A DNA stretch of 64,000 nucleotides, taken from the NCBI GenBank assembly GCA_963772965.1, contig CAVYZU010000011.1, positions 620,001-684,000 of the forward strand, read 5' to 3'. Position 1 is the stretch's first letter. Each line of letters opens with the position of its first letter. Below the pieces are notes generated by a model. The model was not told the DNA's origin, did no database searches, and saw nothing but the letters and a program-made list of their open reading frames with translations. Origin of the DNA: AP-15 sp963772965 (GTDB taxonomy: Bacteria; Pseudomonadota; Alphaproteobacteria; ATCC43930; CGMCC-115725). Shown one piece after another: positions 16,004-25,340 of the stretch. Made by a program: the position numbers and the translations under genes.

Positions 16004-18637
16004 CTACAACGTCCGCGCGACTTCTTCAATCTCAAAGCATTCGATGACGTCGCCGGTTTGGATATCCTGATAGTTTTCGAAGGCCATGCCACATTCGTAG
16101 CCTTCCCGAACTTCTCGAACCTCATCTTTGAACCGCTTCAATGTCTTCAACGCGCCTTCATGGATCACAACGTTGTCTCGCAACAGTCGAACCTTGGCAC
16201 CCCGACGAACTGTCCCTTCCGTGACCAGGCAACCCGCAACCTTGCCGACACGAGTAATACTAAACACCTCGCGGATCGAAGCGTTGCCCAGCAGGCGTTC
16301 GTGCAATGTCGGCGCCAGCAACCCTGACAATGCACCCCGCATATCGTCGATCAGATTGTATATAATTGAATAATAACGAATCTCGACGCCGTCGCGTCGT
16401 GCCAAGTCACGCGCTTGCGGATTGGCACGAACATTGAAGCCGATAATGACCGCTTCTGATGCCTTGGCGAGAATCACATCGCTCTCGGTGATCCCTCCAA
16501 CGGCTGAGTGCAGCAGGCGGATCGACACTTCATTTGTAGATATCTTATCGAGCGATCCGATGATTGCTTCAAGCGAGCCCTGCACATCTGATTTAACGAC
16601 AACCGGCAGCTCTTTAGCAGTTCCGGCAGCAATCTGCGAGAACATCTGTTCGAGCGTGCCACGCCCGCCTGCCGCGGCAGCCGCATCTCGCCGGCGTCGT
16701 TGGCGAAAATCAGCGATGTCTCGAGCTCGTCCCTCGCTTTCGGCGACGACGAAATCGTCGCCTGCGAGCGGCATTCCGTTGAGCCCCAATACCTCGACCG
16801 GAATCGATGGTCCAGCTTCGATCCGATTTAGCCCACGATCGTCGATTAACGCACGAACACGACCCCACTCACTGCCCGCAACAAAAATGTCGCCGACCCG
16901 CAACGTCCCGCGCCGGATCAACACGGTAGCGACCGCGCCCCGTCCTCGTTCGAGCTTAGCTTCCAGCACGACGCCTTCGGCCGGTCGCTTCGGGTTGGCC
17001 CTCAAATCAAGCAATTCGGCTTGGAGCAAGATAGCTTCCTCAAGCCGATCCAGATTGACCTTCTTTAGCGCCGACACTTCGACATCGAGAATCTCACCGC
17101 CGAGTTGTTCGACAATAACGTCATGTTGAAGCAGCTCTTGCCGCACCCGCTCCGGGCGCGCGTCGGGTTTGTCCATTTTGTTGATGGCCACGATCAACGG
17201 GGCTTGGGCCGCCTTGGCGTGACGTATCGCTTCGACCGTCTGCTCCATGATCCCATCATCGGCAGCGACAACTAAAACGACAATGTCTGTGACATTGGCG
17301 CCACGAGCCCGCATAGCCGTGAACGCCTGATGACCCGGCGTATCGATAAAGGTGATCTGCTTACCGCTCCTCAACTTTACTTGGTAGGCCCCGATGTGCT
17401 GAGTGATCCCACCGGCTTCCCCGGCGGCAACGTCGGTTTCCCGCAGGGCGTCGAGCAGTGAGGTCTTGCCGTGATCGACATGACCCATGATCGTGACAAC
17501 AGGGGCGCGTGGCTCAAGCGTCTCTTCGGCATCCTCCTCGCCACGTAACCCAACCTCGACATCCGCCTCAGACACACGACGCAACCGGTGACCGAATTCG
17601 CTGACGACTAACTCAGCTGTGTCGGCGTCGATGACCTGGTTTATTGTCGCCATTACGCCCATTCGCATCAGGGCCTTGATCACGTCGGCGCCGCGCTCCG
17701 CCATACGGTTGGATAATTCCTGAACCGTGATCGTTTCAGGGACGACGACATCGCGGACCACCTTGGCAGTTTCCTGCTCCCGTTGGTGAAGTCTAAGGCG
17801 CTCGCGTTCGCGCGCCCGCCGCACTGAGGCAAGGCTTCGCATGCGTTCGCCTTCGTCGCCGGAGAGCGCTCTCGTAACCGTGATCTTCCCGGCTCGCCGA
17901 CGTATCTCGTCACGGCGAACTGGCGCCACCGGCTTCTTGATCTCCGGCCGCGCGCCTCGCCGCTGAGCGCCTGCCGCTTCTTCCTCCTCTTCTTCCTGTT
18001 CGACCGGCGCCGCCACTTTACCTGCTGCGGCGAGGGCCGCCACCTTCGCCGCCGCTGCCTTGCCCGCACGCTCCGCAACCTCACGCCTCGCCTCTTCGTC
18101 TTTACGCCGCAGTGCTTCCTCCTCGGAGCGCTTGCGTGCTTCCTCGACGGCTTGGCGGCGGGTTTCCTCTTCCGCGGCCCTAAGACGGGCCTCCTCGTCG
18201 GCGCGCCGACGAGCCTCTTCGGCGGCGCGCTCCTCTTCCTGGCGGCGGCGGTCAGCTTCCGCGAGCGCCGCACGGCGGCGTGATTCCTCATCCGCCTTCT
18301 GAGCGTCCTGCAGCGCGCGAACACGACCAGCGCGCTCCTCAGCCGTCAAGGTGCGCGGCATGACTACCGGGCGGCGGGCCGGCTCTGTTATCGCCGGCCG
18401 CCCTGCGGGTGCGGCATCGCGCGCAACTGCGGGCACCGCTTCCGGCTTTCCTGGTTCCACCGAACCGGGACCAATCACACGCTTCTTGCGGACCTCGACG
18501 GTGACCGTTTTAGACCGCCCATGCGAAAAGCTCTGGCGCACCTGGCCTGTTTCCACGCCTTTGCGCAGCTCCAACCTGCTCCCGGGGCGACCCAGAGTCA
18601 GTGGCCGTTTCTGCTCTTGCTCAGTTGCGTCGGTCAT
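16004..18637 (-). CDS. infB: Translation initiation factor IF-2
   Basis: IF-2 is the GTPase that brings fMet-tRNA to the 30S subunit and promotes subunit joining. The 877-residue chain has an N-terminal IF2 module, a long Arg/Glu/Ala-rich predicted helical region (about 90-240), a second N-terminal domain (VQELSNRMAERGADVIKALM) and then the G domain with G1 GHVDHGKTSLLDAL, G3 DTPGHQAF and G4 NKMD. Domains II to IV follow, ending in ECFEIEEVARTL. Length is normal. The start overlaps the end of the YlxR gene by 17 bp. It is the central gene of the operon and is uninterrupted. Confidence 0.97.
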   Translation of the reverse strand: MTDATEQEQKRPLTLGRPGSRLELRKGVETGQVRQSFSHGRSKTVTVEVRKKRVIGPGSVEPGKPEAVPAVARDAAPAGRPAITEPARRPVVMPRTLTAEERAGRVRALQDAQKADEESRRRAALAEADRRRQEEERAAEEARRRADEEARLRAAEEETRRQAVEEARKRSEEEALRRKDEEARREVAERAGKAAAAKVAALAAAGKVAAPVEQEEEEEEAAGAQRRGARPEIKKPVAPVRRDEIRRRAGKITVTRALSGDEGERMRSLASVRRARERERLRLHQREQETAKVVRDVVVPETITVQELSNRMAERGADVIKALMRMGVMATINQVIDADTAELVVSEFGHRLRRVSEADVEVGLRGEEDAEETLEPRAPVVTIMGHVDHGKTSLLDALRETDVAAGEAGGITQHIGAYQVKLRSGKQITFIDTPGHQAFTAMRARGANVTDIVVLVVAADDGIMEQTVEAIRHAKAAQAPLIVAINKMDKPDARPERVRQELLQHDVIVEQLGGEILDVEVSALKKVNLDRLEEAILLQAELLDLRANPKRPAEGVVLEAKLERGRGAVATVLIRRGTLRVGDIFVAGSEWGRVRALIDDRGLNRIEAGPSIPVEVLGLNGMPLAGDDFVVAESEGRARDIADFRQRRRRDAAAAAGGRGTLEQMFSQIAAGTAKELPVVVKSDVQGSLEAIIGSLDKISTNEVSIRLLHSAVGGITESDVILAKASEAVIIGFNVRANPQARDLARRDGVEIRYYSIIYNLIDDMRGALSGLLAPTLHERLLGNASIREVFSITRVGKVAGCLVTEGTVRRGAKVRLLRDNVVIHEGALKTLKRFKDEVREVREGYECGMAFENYQDIQTGDVIECFEIEEVARTL

Positions 18638-19373
18638 CGTGCTCCAATACCGCTATCCTGCCGTTCCCGGCCGGAATGGTGTTATCCCCTCGCTCGACCA
18701 CCGCATCTGCGCGAAAGCCGGCTAATTTCTGTGCATCAAAAAACAGCCGGCGGCCCAGCGGCCCCGATCCGATAGACGCATTGACCACGTGCTCGCGACC
18801 AAAGGCTGCGCCGAGCTCCGCCGCCGTCAACACACGCAACAGCGGTATACCGCGTCCGAGACTTCTCAGTTTGTGGCGTCCGTCCTCGGCCCCGTCCAAC
18901 GCCGCGATCAATAGGGCCACCTTACCGTGACGCGCCGCTTCCGACACTCGATCAAAGCCGCACAGCGCGAGACCAGCGCGGCGAGCAAGCCCGATCCCAT
19001 CCACGCATCGCCTCGCCAGCAGCGCCTCAACCTGGTCTGCCAGCCCATCGGGGATCGCCACAGGCCGGCGTGCGACGCGTGCAAAAGCGCGCTTCAGCAC
19101 AGCTCGATCGACTATATCCCGCTGCGGTGTCAACCACAAACCCCGTCCGGGCAAGCGAGCGCCAATGTCGGGAGTAAGATTGCCGTCCGGACCAATGACA
19201 AAGCGCAGCAACGTTTCGCGATCGTGGACCGCGCCAGTCGCCAAGCAGCGCCGCTGCGGCGCGCCCCGAGCGGCCAGCCTCTCCACTTCTAGGTCGATAT
19301 ACGTATCGCGATGGCCCGTCGCGCTTACTCCTAAGTCGGCGCTGCGGGCGCAGCCGGCTCGTCCGCGAACCAA
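18621..19373 (-). CDS. ylxR: YlxR/DUF448 RNA-binding protein with L7Ae-like C-terminus
   Basis: YlxR is a small nucleic-acid-binding protein encoded between nusA and infB. Here the YlxR domain (PQRRCLATGAVHDRETLLRF, ARLPGRGLWLTPQRD) is fused to a second domain resembling ribosomal L7Ae (GLARRAGLALCGFDRVSE, KVALLIAALDGAEDGRHKL), the common alphaproteobacterial architecture. The start is uncertain: TTG at 19373 overlaps nusA by 43 bp, and GTG at 19286 would give a product beginning just before the conserved domain. I keep the longest form. It overlaps infB by 17 bp. Confidence 0.85.
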   Translation of the reverse strand: MVRGRAGCARSADLGVSATGHRDTYIDLEVERLAARGAPQRRCLATGAVHDRETLLRFVIGPDGNLTPDIGARLPGRGLWLTPQRDIVDRAVLKRAFARVARRPVAIPDGLADQVEALLARRCVDGIGLARRAGLALCGFDRVSEAARHGKVALLIAALDGAEDGRHKLRSLGRGIPLLRVLTAAELGAAFGREHVVNASIGSGPLGRRLFFDAQKLAGFRADAVVERGDNTIPAGNGRIAVLEHDDRRN

Positions 19374-20878
19374 TGCGCCCGCGCCTGCATGATCAGTGAA
19401 TTGGCTGTTTCAGTGTCGAGAGCGCGCCCGCTTTTATCAGAGCCGGCAAGCAGCTCAAGCAACTCGTCGCCGGCGAGATCGGCGAAATCATCGAGCGTCT
19501 TGACACCCTTTTCACCGAGCGTCACCAGCATCCCGGGTGTAAGCCCCTCGAGGGCCGCTACTTCGTCAACAACACCAAGTTCCACTCGCCGCTCTTCATA
19601 TTCGATATCGCGTCGCTCCAGCGCGTTCCGCGCCCGTGATTGCAGTTCTAGGGCGATCTCGGCGTCGAACCCTTCGATTTCGGCAAGGTCTTCCGGCGCC
19701 ACGTAAGCGACCTCTTCGAGAGAGGTGAAGCCTTCTGTTACCAACAGATGGGCGATGACCTCATCGATATCGAGAAAGTCGATGAACATCTTGCTGCGGC
19801 TACGGAACTCTTCAGTCCGCCGTTCCGATTCCTCGGCCTCAGTTAGGATATCGATATCCCAGCCGGTCAACTGTGAAGCCAGCCGGACATTCTGGCCCCG
19901 ACGGCCGATTGCCAAGCTGAGCTGATCGTCAGGCACGACAACCTCGACCCGCCGCTGCTCTTCATCCATAACGACTTTAGTCACCTCGGCCGGAGCCAAG
20001 GCGTTGACGACAAACGTCGCCGGATCAGCCGCCCAAGGCACAATGTCGATCTTTTCGCCCTGCAACTCGCCGACCACGGCCTGAACGCGACTGCCGCGCA
20101 TACCGACGCAGGCGCCAACTGGGTCTATGCCGCTGTCACGCGACACAACCGCGATCTTCGCACGGCTCCCCGGATCGCGCGCCACCGCTTTGATCTCGAT
20201 GATGCCGTCGTAGATTTCGGGTACCTCCTGCGCGAAAAGCTTGGCCATAAATTGCGGATGCGTGCGGGACAAAAAGATCTGCGGCCCGCGCGGCTCCTGG
20301 CGCACGTCGTAGATATAGGCGCGCACCCGTTCACCCTGGCGGAAGCTCTCGCGCGGCAAAAGCTCGTCGCGGCGCGCCATTGCCTCGGCGCGGCCGAGAT
20401 CGACGACGACATTGCCGAACTCGACCCTTTTTACCAGTCCGTTTACGATCTCCCCAACCCGATCTTTGAATTCGAGAAACTGCCGCTGGCGCTCGGCGTC
20501 GCGCACCTTCTGGACAATCACCTGTTTCGCGGTCTGCGCCGCAATGCGGCCAAAGTCGATCGGCGGCAGTGGGTCGGTGATAAAGTCACCAATCTCCGCC
20601 TCAGGGTTCAGGCGCTGCGCCTCGGTGAGGGGGATCTGCGTCGCCTCATTTTCGATCGGGTCGGCGACCTCGCGAAACCGAAGCAGGCGTATTTCGCCGT
20701 TGCGTCTGTCGATCTCAGCTCGGATGTCATACTCCAGTCCATATTTCGATCGGCCGGCTTTCTGAATCGCCTGCTCCATCGCTTCGATCACCTCGTCGCG
20801 GTCAATCCCCTTGTCGCGGGCTACGGTGTCTGCGACCTGCAGTAATTCCGGCCGGGCGTAGGCAGCTGTGCTTTCCAT
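19331..20878 (-). CDS. nusA: Transcription termination/antitermination protein NusA
   Basis: NusA binds RNA polymerase and nascent RNA and tunes pausing, termination and antitermination. The 515-residue protein has the N-terminal polymerase-binding domain (GIDRDEVIEAMEQAIQKAG), S1 domain (VGEIVNGLVKRVEFGNVVVD), KH1/KH2 domains (DPVGACVGMRGSRVQAVVGE, LAIGRRGQNVRLASQLTGW) and C-terminal acidic helix-hairpin-helix repeats (EVAYVAPEDLAEIEGFDAEI, LTPGMLVTLGEKGVKTLDDF). It lies 31 bp after rimP and overlaps the start of the YlxR gene. Complete and normal. Confidence 0.97.
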   Translation of the reverse strand: MESTAAYARPELLQVADTVARDKGIDRDEVIEAMEQAIQKAGRSKYGLEYDIRAEIDRRNGEIRLLRFREVADPIENEATQIPLTEAQRLNPEAEIGDFITDPLPPIDFGRIAAQTAKQVIVQKVRDAERQRQFLEFKDRVGEIVNGLVKRVEFGNVVVDLGRAEAMARRDELLPRESFRQGERVRAYIYDVRQEPRGPQIFLSRTHPQFMAKLFAQEVPEIYDGIIEIKAVARDPGSRAKIAVVSRDSGIDPVGACVGMRGSRVQAVVGELQGEKIDIVPWAADPATFVVNALAPAEVTKVVMDEEQRRVEVVVPDDQLSLAIGRRGQNVRLASQLTGWDIDILTEAEESERRTEEFRSRSKMFIDFLDIDEVIAHLLVTEGFTSLEEVAYVAPEDLAEIEGFDAEIALELQSRARNALERRDIEYEERRVELGVVDEVAALEGLTPGMLVTLGEKGVKTLDDFADLAGDELLELLAGSDKSGRALDTETANSLIMQARAHWFADEPAAPAAPT

Positions 20879-20909
20879 GAGAATTCCGACGTCTTCCTAG
20901 GCTCTTGCG

Positions 20910-21422
20910 TCAGTGGGTGCGCGACTGAGCCAGCAAATCTTCGGTGATGACCAACTTTGCTTTGACAATTGCGGCAAGCGGCAATCGCAATTCACCCGCC
21001 TCGGTCGCGAGACGAGCCTGACCGTCGTTGGTGCCGAGCAGGCGGCCGCGAAATCGCTTGCGCCCCTCGACCGGTGCACCCAGCTCAATCCGAACTTCAT
21101 AGCCGCTAAAGCGGTCATAGTCCTCGGGGCGCACTAGCGGTCGGTCGAGACCGGGCGAGCTTATTTCAAGCGTGTAGGCGCTGGAGATAGGATCGGCAAC
21201 ATCGAGCAACGCCGAGACCGATTGGCTGATGATAGCGCAGTCATCGACGGTTATCGGTGCGTCGTCGATCCGCTCGGCCATTACCTGCAATGTTGGCCGG
21301 CGGCAGCTAGTTATCACCACACGAACAATGCGGTAACCCATCGCCGCAAGGGACGGCTCGATCAGCTGTGAGATTCCATTCGAATCGACCAAAAACCCGA
21401 CCCCGACTCCCTTACTCGACAC
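20910..21422 (-). CDS. rimP: Ribosome maturation factor RimP
   Basis: RimP is needed for 30S assembly around S12/S5. Family hallmarks are LIEPSLAAMGYRIVRV, the block around VDDCAIISQSVSALLDV, YTLEISSPGLDRPLVRPEDY and the C-terminal SH3-like domain ending LPLAAIVKAKLVI. The start is unclear: GTG at 21422 has no ribosome site and lies directly after a terminator-like T-run, while a TTG near 21390 also matches the usual length. It heads the operon, with a predicted promoter at 21499-21526 and a hairpin in between. Confidence 0.9.
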   Translation of the reverse strand: MSSKGVGVGFLVDSNGISQLIEPSLAAMGYRIVRVVITSCRRPTLQVMAERIDDAPITVDDCAIISQSVSALLDVADPISSAYTLEISSPGLDRPLVRPEDYDRFSGYEVRIELGAPVEGRKRFRGRLLGTNDGQARLATEAGELRLPLAAIVKAKLVITEDLLAQSRTH

Positions 21423-21431
21423 GCAAATGCG

Positions 21432-21453
21432 AAAAAGTGGGCCTTCAGCCCAC
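21432..21453 (-). terminator. Terminator-like hairpin directly before rimP
   Basis: On the minus strand, GTGGGC (21448-21453) and GCCCAC (21437-21442) form a stem with loop TGAAG, followed at once by TTTTT (21432-21436): the form of an intrinsic terminator. It sits between the predicted promoter and rimP, so it could be an attenuator for the operon, or the end of an upstream transcript. Which one cannot be told from sequence. Confidence 0.5.
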
Positions 21454-21498
21454 CTTGCGACGCGGTCCCACCTTGCGGACCTGGCAAAACGTCACTGC

Positions 21499-21526
21499 AA
21501 TATAATCGAATTCCATCGACCCACAA
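21499..21526 (-). promoter_or_regulatory. Predicted promoter of the rimP-pnp operon
   Basis: Minus strand: TTGTGG (21521-21526) and TATATT (21499-21504) with a 16-bp spacer. It lies about 75 bp upstream of rimP and ahead of the hairpin at 21432-21453. Confidence 0.4.
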
Positions 21527-21581
21527 GGGCGTTACAATACCCGATGCCACACTCGGTCTCGCTCAGAAAAGCTGAGCAGGC

Positions 21582-22170
21582 TCAGGGCGCCCGGGCGTCT
21601 TCACGGATCATCGCAGCACCCTTCTCGCCGATAATAATAGTCGGTGCGTTGGTGTTTCCGGTGGTCACCGTCGGCAAAACCGAGGCATCAACGACGCGCA
21701 ACCCGCTGACTCCGTGAAGCCGCAGCCGCGAATCCACCACCGCCATCGGGTCCTCGCCCATTCGGCATATGCCGACCGGATGGTGGAGGTTCGTTCCATC
21801 ACGATGCCGAAAGTCGTTCAGCTGTTGTTCTCTCCTCTCATCCGCACTCGGCATGGTTTCTGCCGCGCTGTGCGGTCGAACCGCCGGCGTGCGAAGATCC
21901 TCAGCGCCTGCTAAATACCGGGAAGCAGCACACCGACGTCAGTTGAGGCGGAGGGGTAGTTCGGCCGTATCGCCGGCCGCTCTAAGGTATCGGCCGAGCG
22001 CGCCACGATGGTCCCGCGGCTGTCCGGCCTTGCGAGGCATACTGCGATTGTCATTCCAGGCTCGCGCTCAAGGCGGCGATAACCACGTGGATCGTAGCTC
22101 CCGGGCGTGAACAGCAATTGTAGATTAAGGGCTTGACCAACCTGGTCGAAACCCTGGACGTCCGCCGCGG
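21582..22170 (-). pseudogene. GMC oxidoreductase, C-terminal remnant
   Basis: GMC oxidoreductases are FAD enzymes such as choline dehydrogenase. Only the last third is left. One frame reads GSYDPRGYRRLEREPGMTIA and PDSRGTIVARSADTLERPAI and then meets an in-frame TAG after VGVLLPGI. The continuation lies in another frame (TPAVRPHSAAETMPSADE) and ends with the family signature THHPVG-like block (NLHHPVGICRMGEDPM), VSGLRVVDASVLPTVTTGNT and APTIIIGEKGAAMI. The C-terminal catalytic His/Asn region is recognisable. An internal stop, a frameshift and loss of the FAD-binding N-terminus show real decay. Confidence 0.75.
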
Positions 22171-22193
22171 CGGATTAGCGCCAGGTCATCCTC

Positions 22194-22237
22194 AAGACGG
22201 GCACGAATATCGTGTAAGACGGGCACGAATATCGTGT
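22194..22237. repeat. Tandem 22-bp direct repeat with palindromic cores
   Basis: Two exact 22-bp copies (22194-22215 and 22216-22237) each contain CACGAATATCGTG, a dyad of CACGA and TCGTG around ATA. The centres are 22 bp apart, about two helical turns, as expected for cooperative binding of a dimeric regulator. They lie 134 bp before the thiamine-diphosphate enzyme gene. Confidence 0.5.
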
Positions 22238-22370
22238 TTCGCCGAATGCGGGCCGCACTCGATCAGGCTCAATTTCACTTTGCCGTCCCGTCTTGCGTCT
22301 GCCGATCATTGTCTTCGGCGCACTGAGGATGCAAGCTCGGCGAAGTTGAGAAGATATAGGGAGGAGAGTC

Positions 22371-24110
22371 ATGCCGATCGAGCCGATGCTGACCGAAGAG
22401 ACGCCGGCGAACGCGCTCGTCGCTCGGGTGCTCGAAGAAGCCGGGATCGAGATGGTTTTTGGCATCTCTGGCGGCCATACCGGCCGTATCGTGTCGGGCC
22501 TCAGCAAATATCAGAACTCGATTCGCACGGTGCTGGTACGCGAGGAATCGTTGGGCGGGGTCATGGCCGAGGTCTATGGCCGGCTGACTCGCCGCCCCGG
22601 CGTTTTGCTCGGCCAGGGGCCTTGGGTGCTAGGCAACGGCCTGATCGGGACGATCGAGGCCTATCTATCGAGCTCGCCGATGCTGCTGTTGACCGACTTC
22701 AGCGACGCGCCGCGCTTCCTGCTGCATGCGCCCTACCAGCAGGGCACCGGCGACTGGGGCAGCTGGGATGCCCGCCGCGCCTTCGGCGGCGTCACCAAGC
22801 ACGTCATGCAGGCGCACGACCCGATCGCAGCAGTGCAGGCAACTCAACTTGGAATCAAGCATGCGCTCGCCGGCCAGCCGGGGCCGGTGGCAATCCTCTA
22901 CAGCCACGATTCGCTGGCCGGCTCGGTAGCGCCGGATTCACAGCCGATGCTTTACCCGACGCGCTATTACCTCCCGGGCGCGCCACCACCTGCCGATCAG
23001 CGCCAGGTCGAAGCCGCGGTGGCCGCGATCCTCACGGCGCAACGGCCAGTCCTAATTGCCGGAAATGGAGTGCGGATCGCCCACGCCTACGACGAACTTT
23101 GCCAGCTCGCGGAGGCGGCCGGGCTGCCGGTAGCAACGACCGCTGCCGGCAAGGGGACCTTTTCCGAGACCCATTCGCTGGCTTTGGGTGTGTTCGGCAC
23201 CTTTGGCACCGAGGCGGCAAACGCCTGCGTCGCCGAAGCCGATCTCGTGATCGTGGCCGGCTCGAAGCTCAGCCCAAGCGACACCGCCTGGGAAAACCGC
23301 ACGCTGCTAGACCCGACCCGGCAGACCTTCATCCAGATCGACATCGAGCCGCGCAACGCCTCGTGGAATTATCCCGCTGAGCATGTGCTGCTCGGCGACG
23401 CCGCGGCCATCCTCGGCCAGCTCTCCGCCGCGGTCGAGACGCGCGGGGCGGGGCGCCGGGAGGAAGCCGGACGCCGCGTCGCTGGTCATCGCGAACGCCG
23501 CGGCTATTTTAACGACCGCGCCTATTTTGCCAACGACGTGCCGATCTTGCCGCAGCGGCTTATCGGCGAATTGCAGCGCGGGCTGCCGGATAATGCGATC
23601 GTCACCTGCGATGCTGGCGAGAACCGCATCATGATGACGCATTTCTACCAGACGAAGCGCGCCGAAGGGTTTCTGCAAGCGGCCGGCTCGGGGCCGATGG
23701 GATTCGCGATCCCGGCGGCCCTCGGCGCCAAGTTGGTCCATCCCGACCGGGCGGTGGTCGCGGTGTGCGGCGATGGCGGTTTTGCCATGACGATGAATGG
23801 CTTGATGACCGCGGTCGAGCACGACATCCCGATCATTACAGTCGTCTTCAACAACAAGGCGCTGGGCTGGGTGTTGCATGGGTCGGGGCCGTTCTCGGCC
23901 GAATTCAACGACTGGGATCATGCCGCGATCGCGCGCGCATTGGGCTGCCGCGGGGTGCGAATCGAGGATCCGGCGGCAATCGCGCCCGCTCTGTCCGAGG
24001 CGCTCGCGAGCCGCGCCCCGACCGTGCTCGATGTGCGTACCTCGCTTAGCGTGACCTTTGCCGACATCACCTCGCAGTTGGCAAAGGACGCATCGCCGCG
24101 CCGGCGCTAA
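22371..24110 (+). CDS. Thiamine-diphosphate-dependent enzyme (acetolactate synthase-like)
   Basis: This 579-residue protein belongs to the ThDP family that includes acetolactate synthase, benzoylformate decarboxylase and glyoxylate carboligase. The N-terminal pyrimidine-binding domain begins LVARVLEEAGIEMVFGISGG and keeps the catalytic Glu in LVREESLGGVMAEVYGR. A central domain contains RPVLIAGNGVRIAHAYDEL. The C-terminal ThDP domain has the motif GDGGFAMTMNGLMTAVEHD ending in FNNKALGW, for diphosphate/Mg binding. The start has GGGAGGAGAGTC directly before the ATG. A frameshifted serine hydrolase follows 14 bp downstream, suggesting one transcript. The substrate cannot be assigned: there is no regulatory subunit (ilvN) nearby, so branched-chain synthesis is unlikely. 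Confidence 0.8.
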   Translation: MPIEPMLTEETPANALVARVLEEAGIEMVFGISGGHTGRIVSGLSKYQNSIRTVLVREESLGGVMAEVYGRLTRRPGVLLGQGPWVLGNGLIGTIEAYLSSSPMLLLTDFSDAPRFLLHAPYQQGTGDWGSWDARRAFGGVTKHVMQAHDPIAAVQATQLGIKHALAGQPGPVAILYSHDSLAGSVAPDSQPMLYPTRYYLPGAPPPADQRQVEAAVAAILTAQRPVLIAGNGVRIAHAYDELCQLAEAAGLPVATTAAGKGTFSETHSLALGVFGTFGTEAANACVAEADLVIVAGSKLSPSDTAWENRTLLDPTRQTFIQIDIEPRNASWNYPAEHVLLGDAAAILGQLSAAVETRGAGRREEAGRRVAGHRERRGYFNDRAYFANDVPILPQRLIGELQRGLPDNAIVTCDAGENRIMMTHFYQTKRAEGFLQAAGSGPMGFAIPAALGAKLVHPDRAVVAVCGDGGFAMTMNGLMTAVEHDIPIITVVFNNKALGWVLHGSGPFSAEFNDWDHAAIARALGCRGVRIEDPAAIAPALSEALASRAPTVLDVRTSLSVTFADITSQLAKDASPRRR

Positions 24111-24124
24111 GAGGCTGTTGAATC

Positions 24125-25293
24125 GTGAAGGTTCTCGAAATCGACAATGTTCTACGCGGCGCTTTCGATCGCGGTGATATACCCGGTGTGGTAGCACTCG
24201 CGGCAAATGACGGTGGCACCGTATACGAGCGCGCCGTTGGGCTGCGCGACCTTGCAGCTGGCCCTGCCATGACCCGCGACACGGTGTTCCGCATCGCGTC
24301 GATGACGAAAGCTGTGACATCGGTTGCGGCGATGCAGCTTGTCGAGGCGGGAAAGCTCGCGCTCGACCAGCCAATCGGTCGGATCCTGCCCGAGCTCGCC
24401 GCGCCGATGGTGTTGTCAGGCTTTGGCTCGACTGGAAAGCTGCGGTTGCGCCCTGCCAAACGCCCAATCACGTTGCGCCATCTGCTGACCCATACGGCGG
24501 GGTTCGGCTACGAGATGCTGAACAGCGAACTGATCCGCTACAACGCGGCCATTCACACGCCATCCAACAGCACAGGCAAACTCGCGTCGCTGCGATTGCC
24601 ATTGCTGTTCGATCCGGGTGAGAAATGGCAGTACGGTATCAACATCGATTGGGTCGGGCGCGCTATCGAAGCGTCAGCGGCCAGCCTCTCGATGCCCATC
24701 TTCGCGACTTTGTCTTTGTGCCGCTCTGCATGTCCGACAGCGGCTTTCAATTGACGCCGAGCCAGGAGGAGCGCTTAGTGCGGGTGCATCGCCGCAATGC
24801 GGATGGCTCACTCGAACCCATCATAATCGATTTACCGCCATGCAATCCGGAATTCTGGGCCGGCGGCGGTGCGCTCTATTCGACCGGGCCCGATTATTTG
24901 CGTTTTTTGCGGATGCTGCTGGGCGGCGGCCGGCTGGACGGAGTTCAACTATTGCAGCCGGACACAGTCAGAGAAATCGGACGCAACCAGGTGGGCGATT
25001 TGGCCGCTGGCGTAATGCGGACGACGACGCCCGAGCGGACGAATGATTTTGTTTTGTTTCCCGAAGGCTCATGCCGCTGGGGCCTGGCCCATATGATAAA
25101 TATGCTGCCGGGACCTAACGGCCGGAGCGCCGGCAGCTTGAGTTGGGGTGGAATATTCAACAGCTATTACTGGATCGATCCGAGCGCGAACGTCGCCGCG
25201 CTGATATTGATGCAGTTCCTCCCTTTTGCAGATCCGCGAGCCCTTGCGGTCTGTGGCGCGTTCGAGCGTGCCGTCTACAACACCCTGAAGTAG
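24125..25293 (+). pseudogene. Beta-lactamase-family serine hydrolase, frameshifted
   Basis: The GTG at 24125 starts MKVLEIDNVLRGAFDRGDIP. The SxxK nucleophile motif is in RIASMTKAVTSVAAMQL and the Tyr-x-Asn-like motif in WQYGINIDWVGRAIEA. One missing G near 24673 breaks the frame. The continuation VSGQPLDAHLRDFVFVPLCM runs in the next frame, with GGGALYSTGPDYLRFLRMLL and SLSWGGIFNSYYWIDPSANV (the third, W/HxG-type motif), to TAG at 25291-25293. With the base restored it is a normal class C beta-lactamase/esterase-like protein of about 390 residues. It follows the ThDP enzyme by 14 bp. Its substrate is unknown; the family includes esterases and peptidases. Confidence 0.75.
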
Positions 25294-25340
25294 AACGCCG
25301 GTCCGCTCGCCTCCCAATCATTTCCTAGCGCGAAGTCTCG

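Noticed and set aside
22133..23380. 415-codon plus-strand frame overlapping the ThDP enzyme
   Set aside because: It is a shifted-frame reading of the enzyme gene; the frame from 22371 carries all family motifs.
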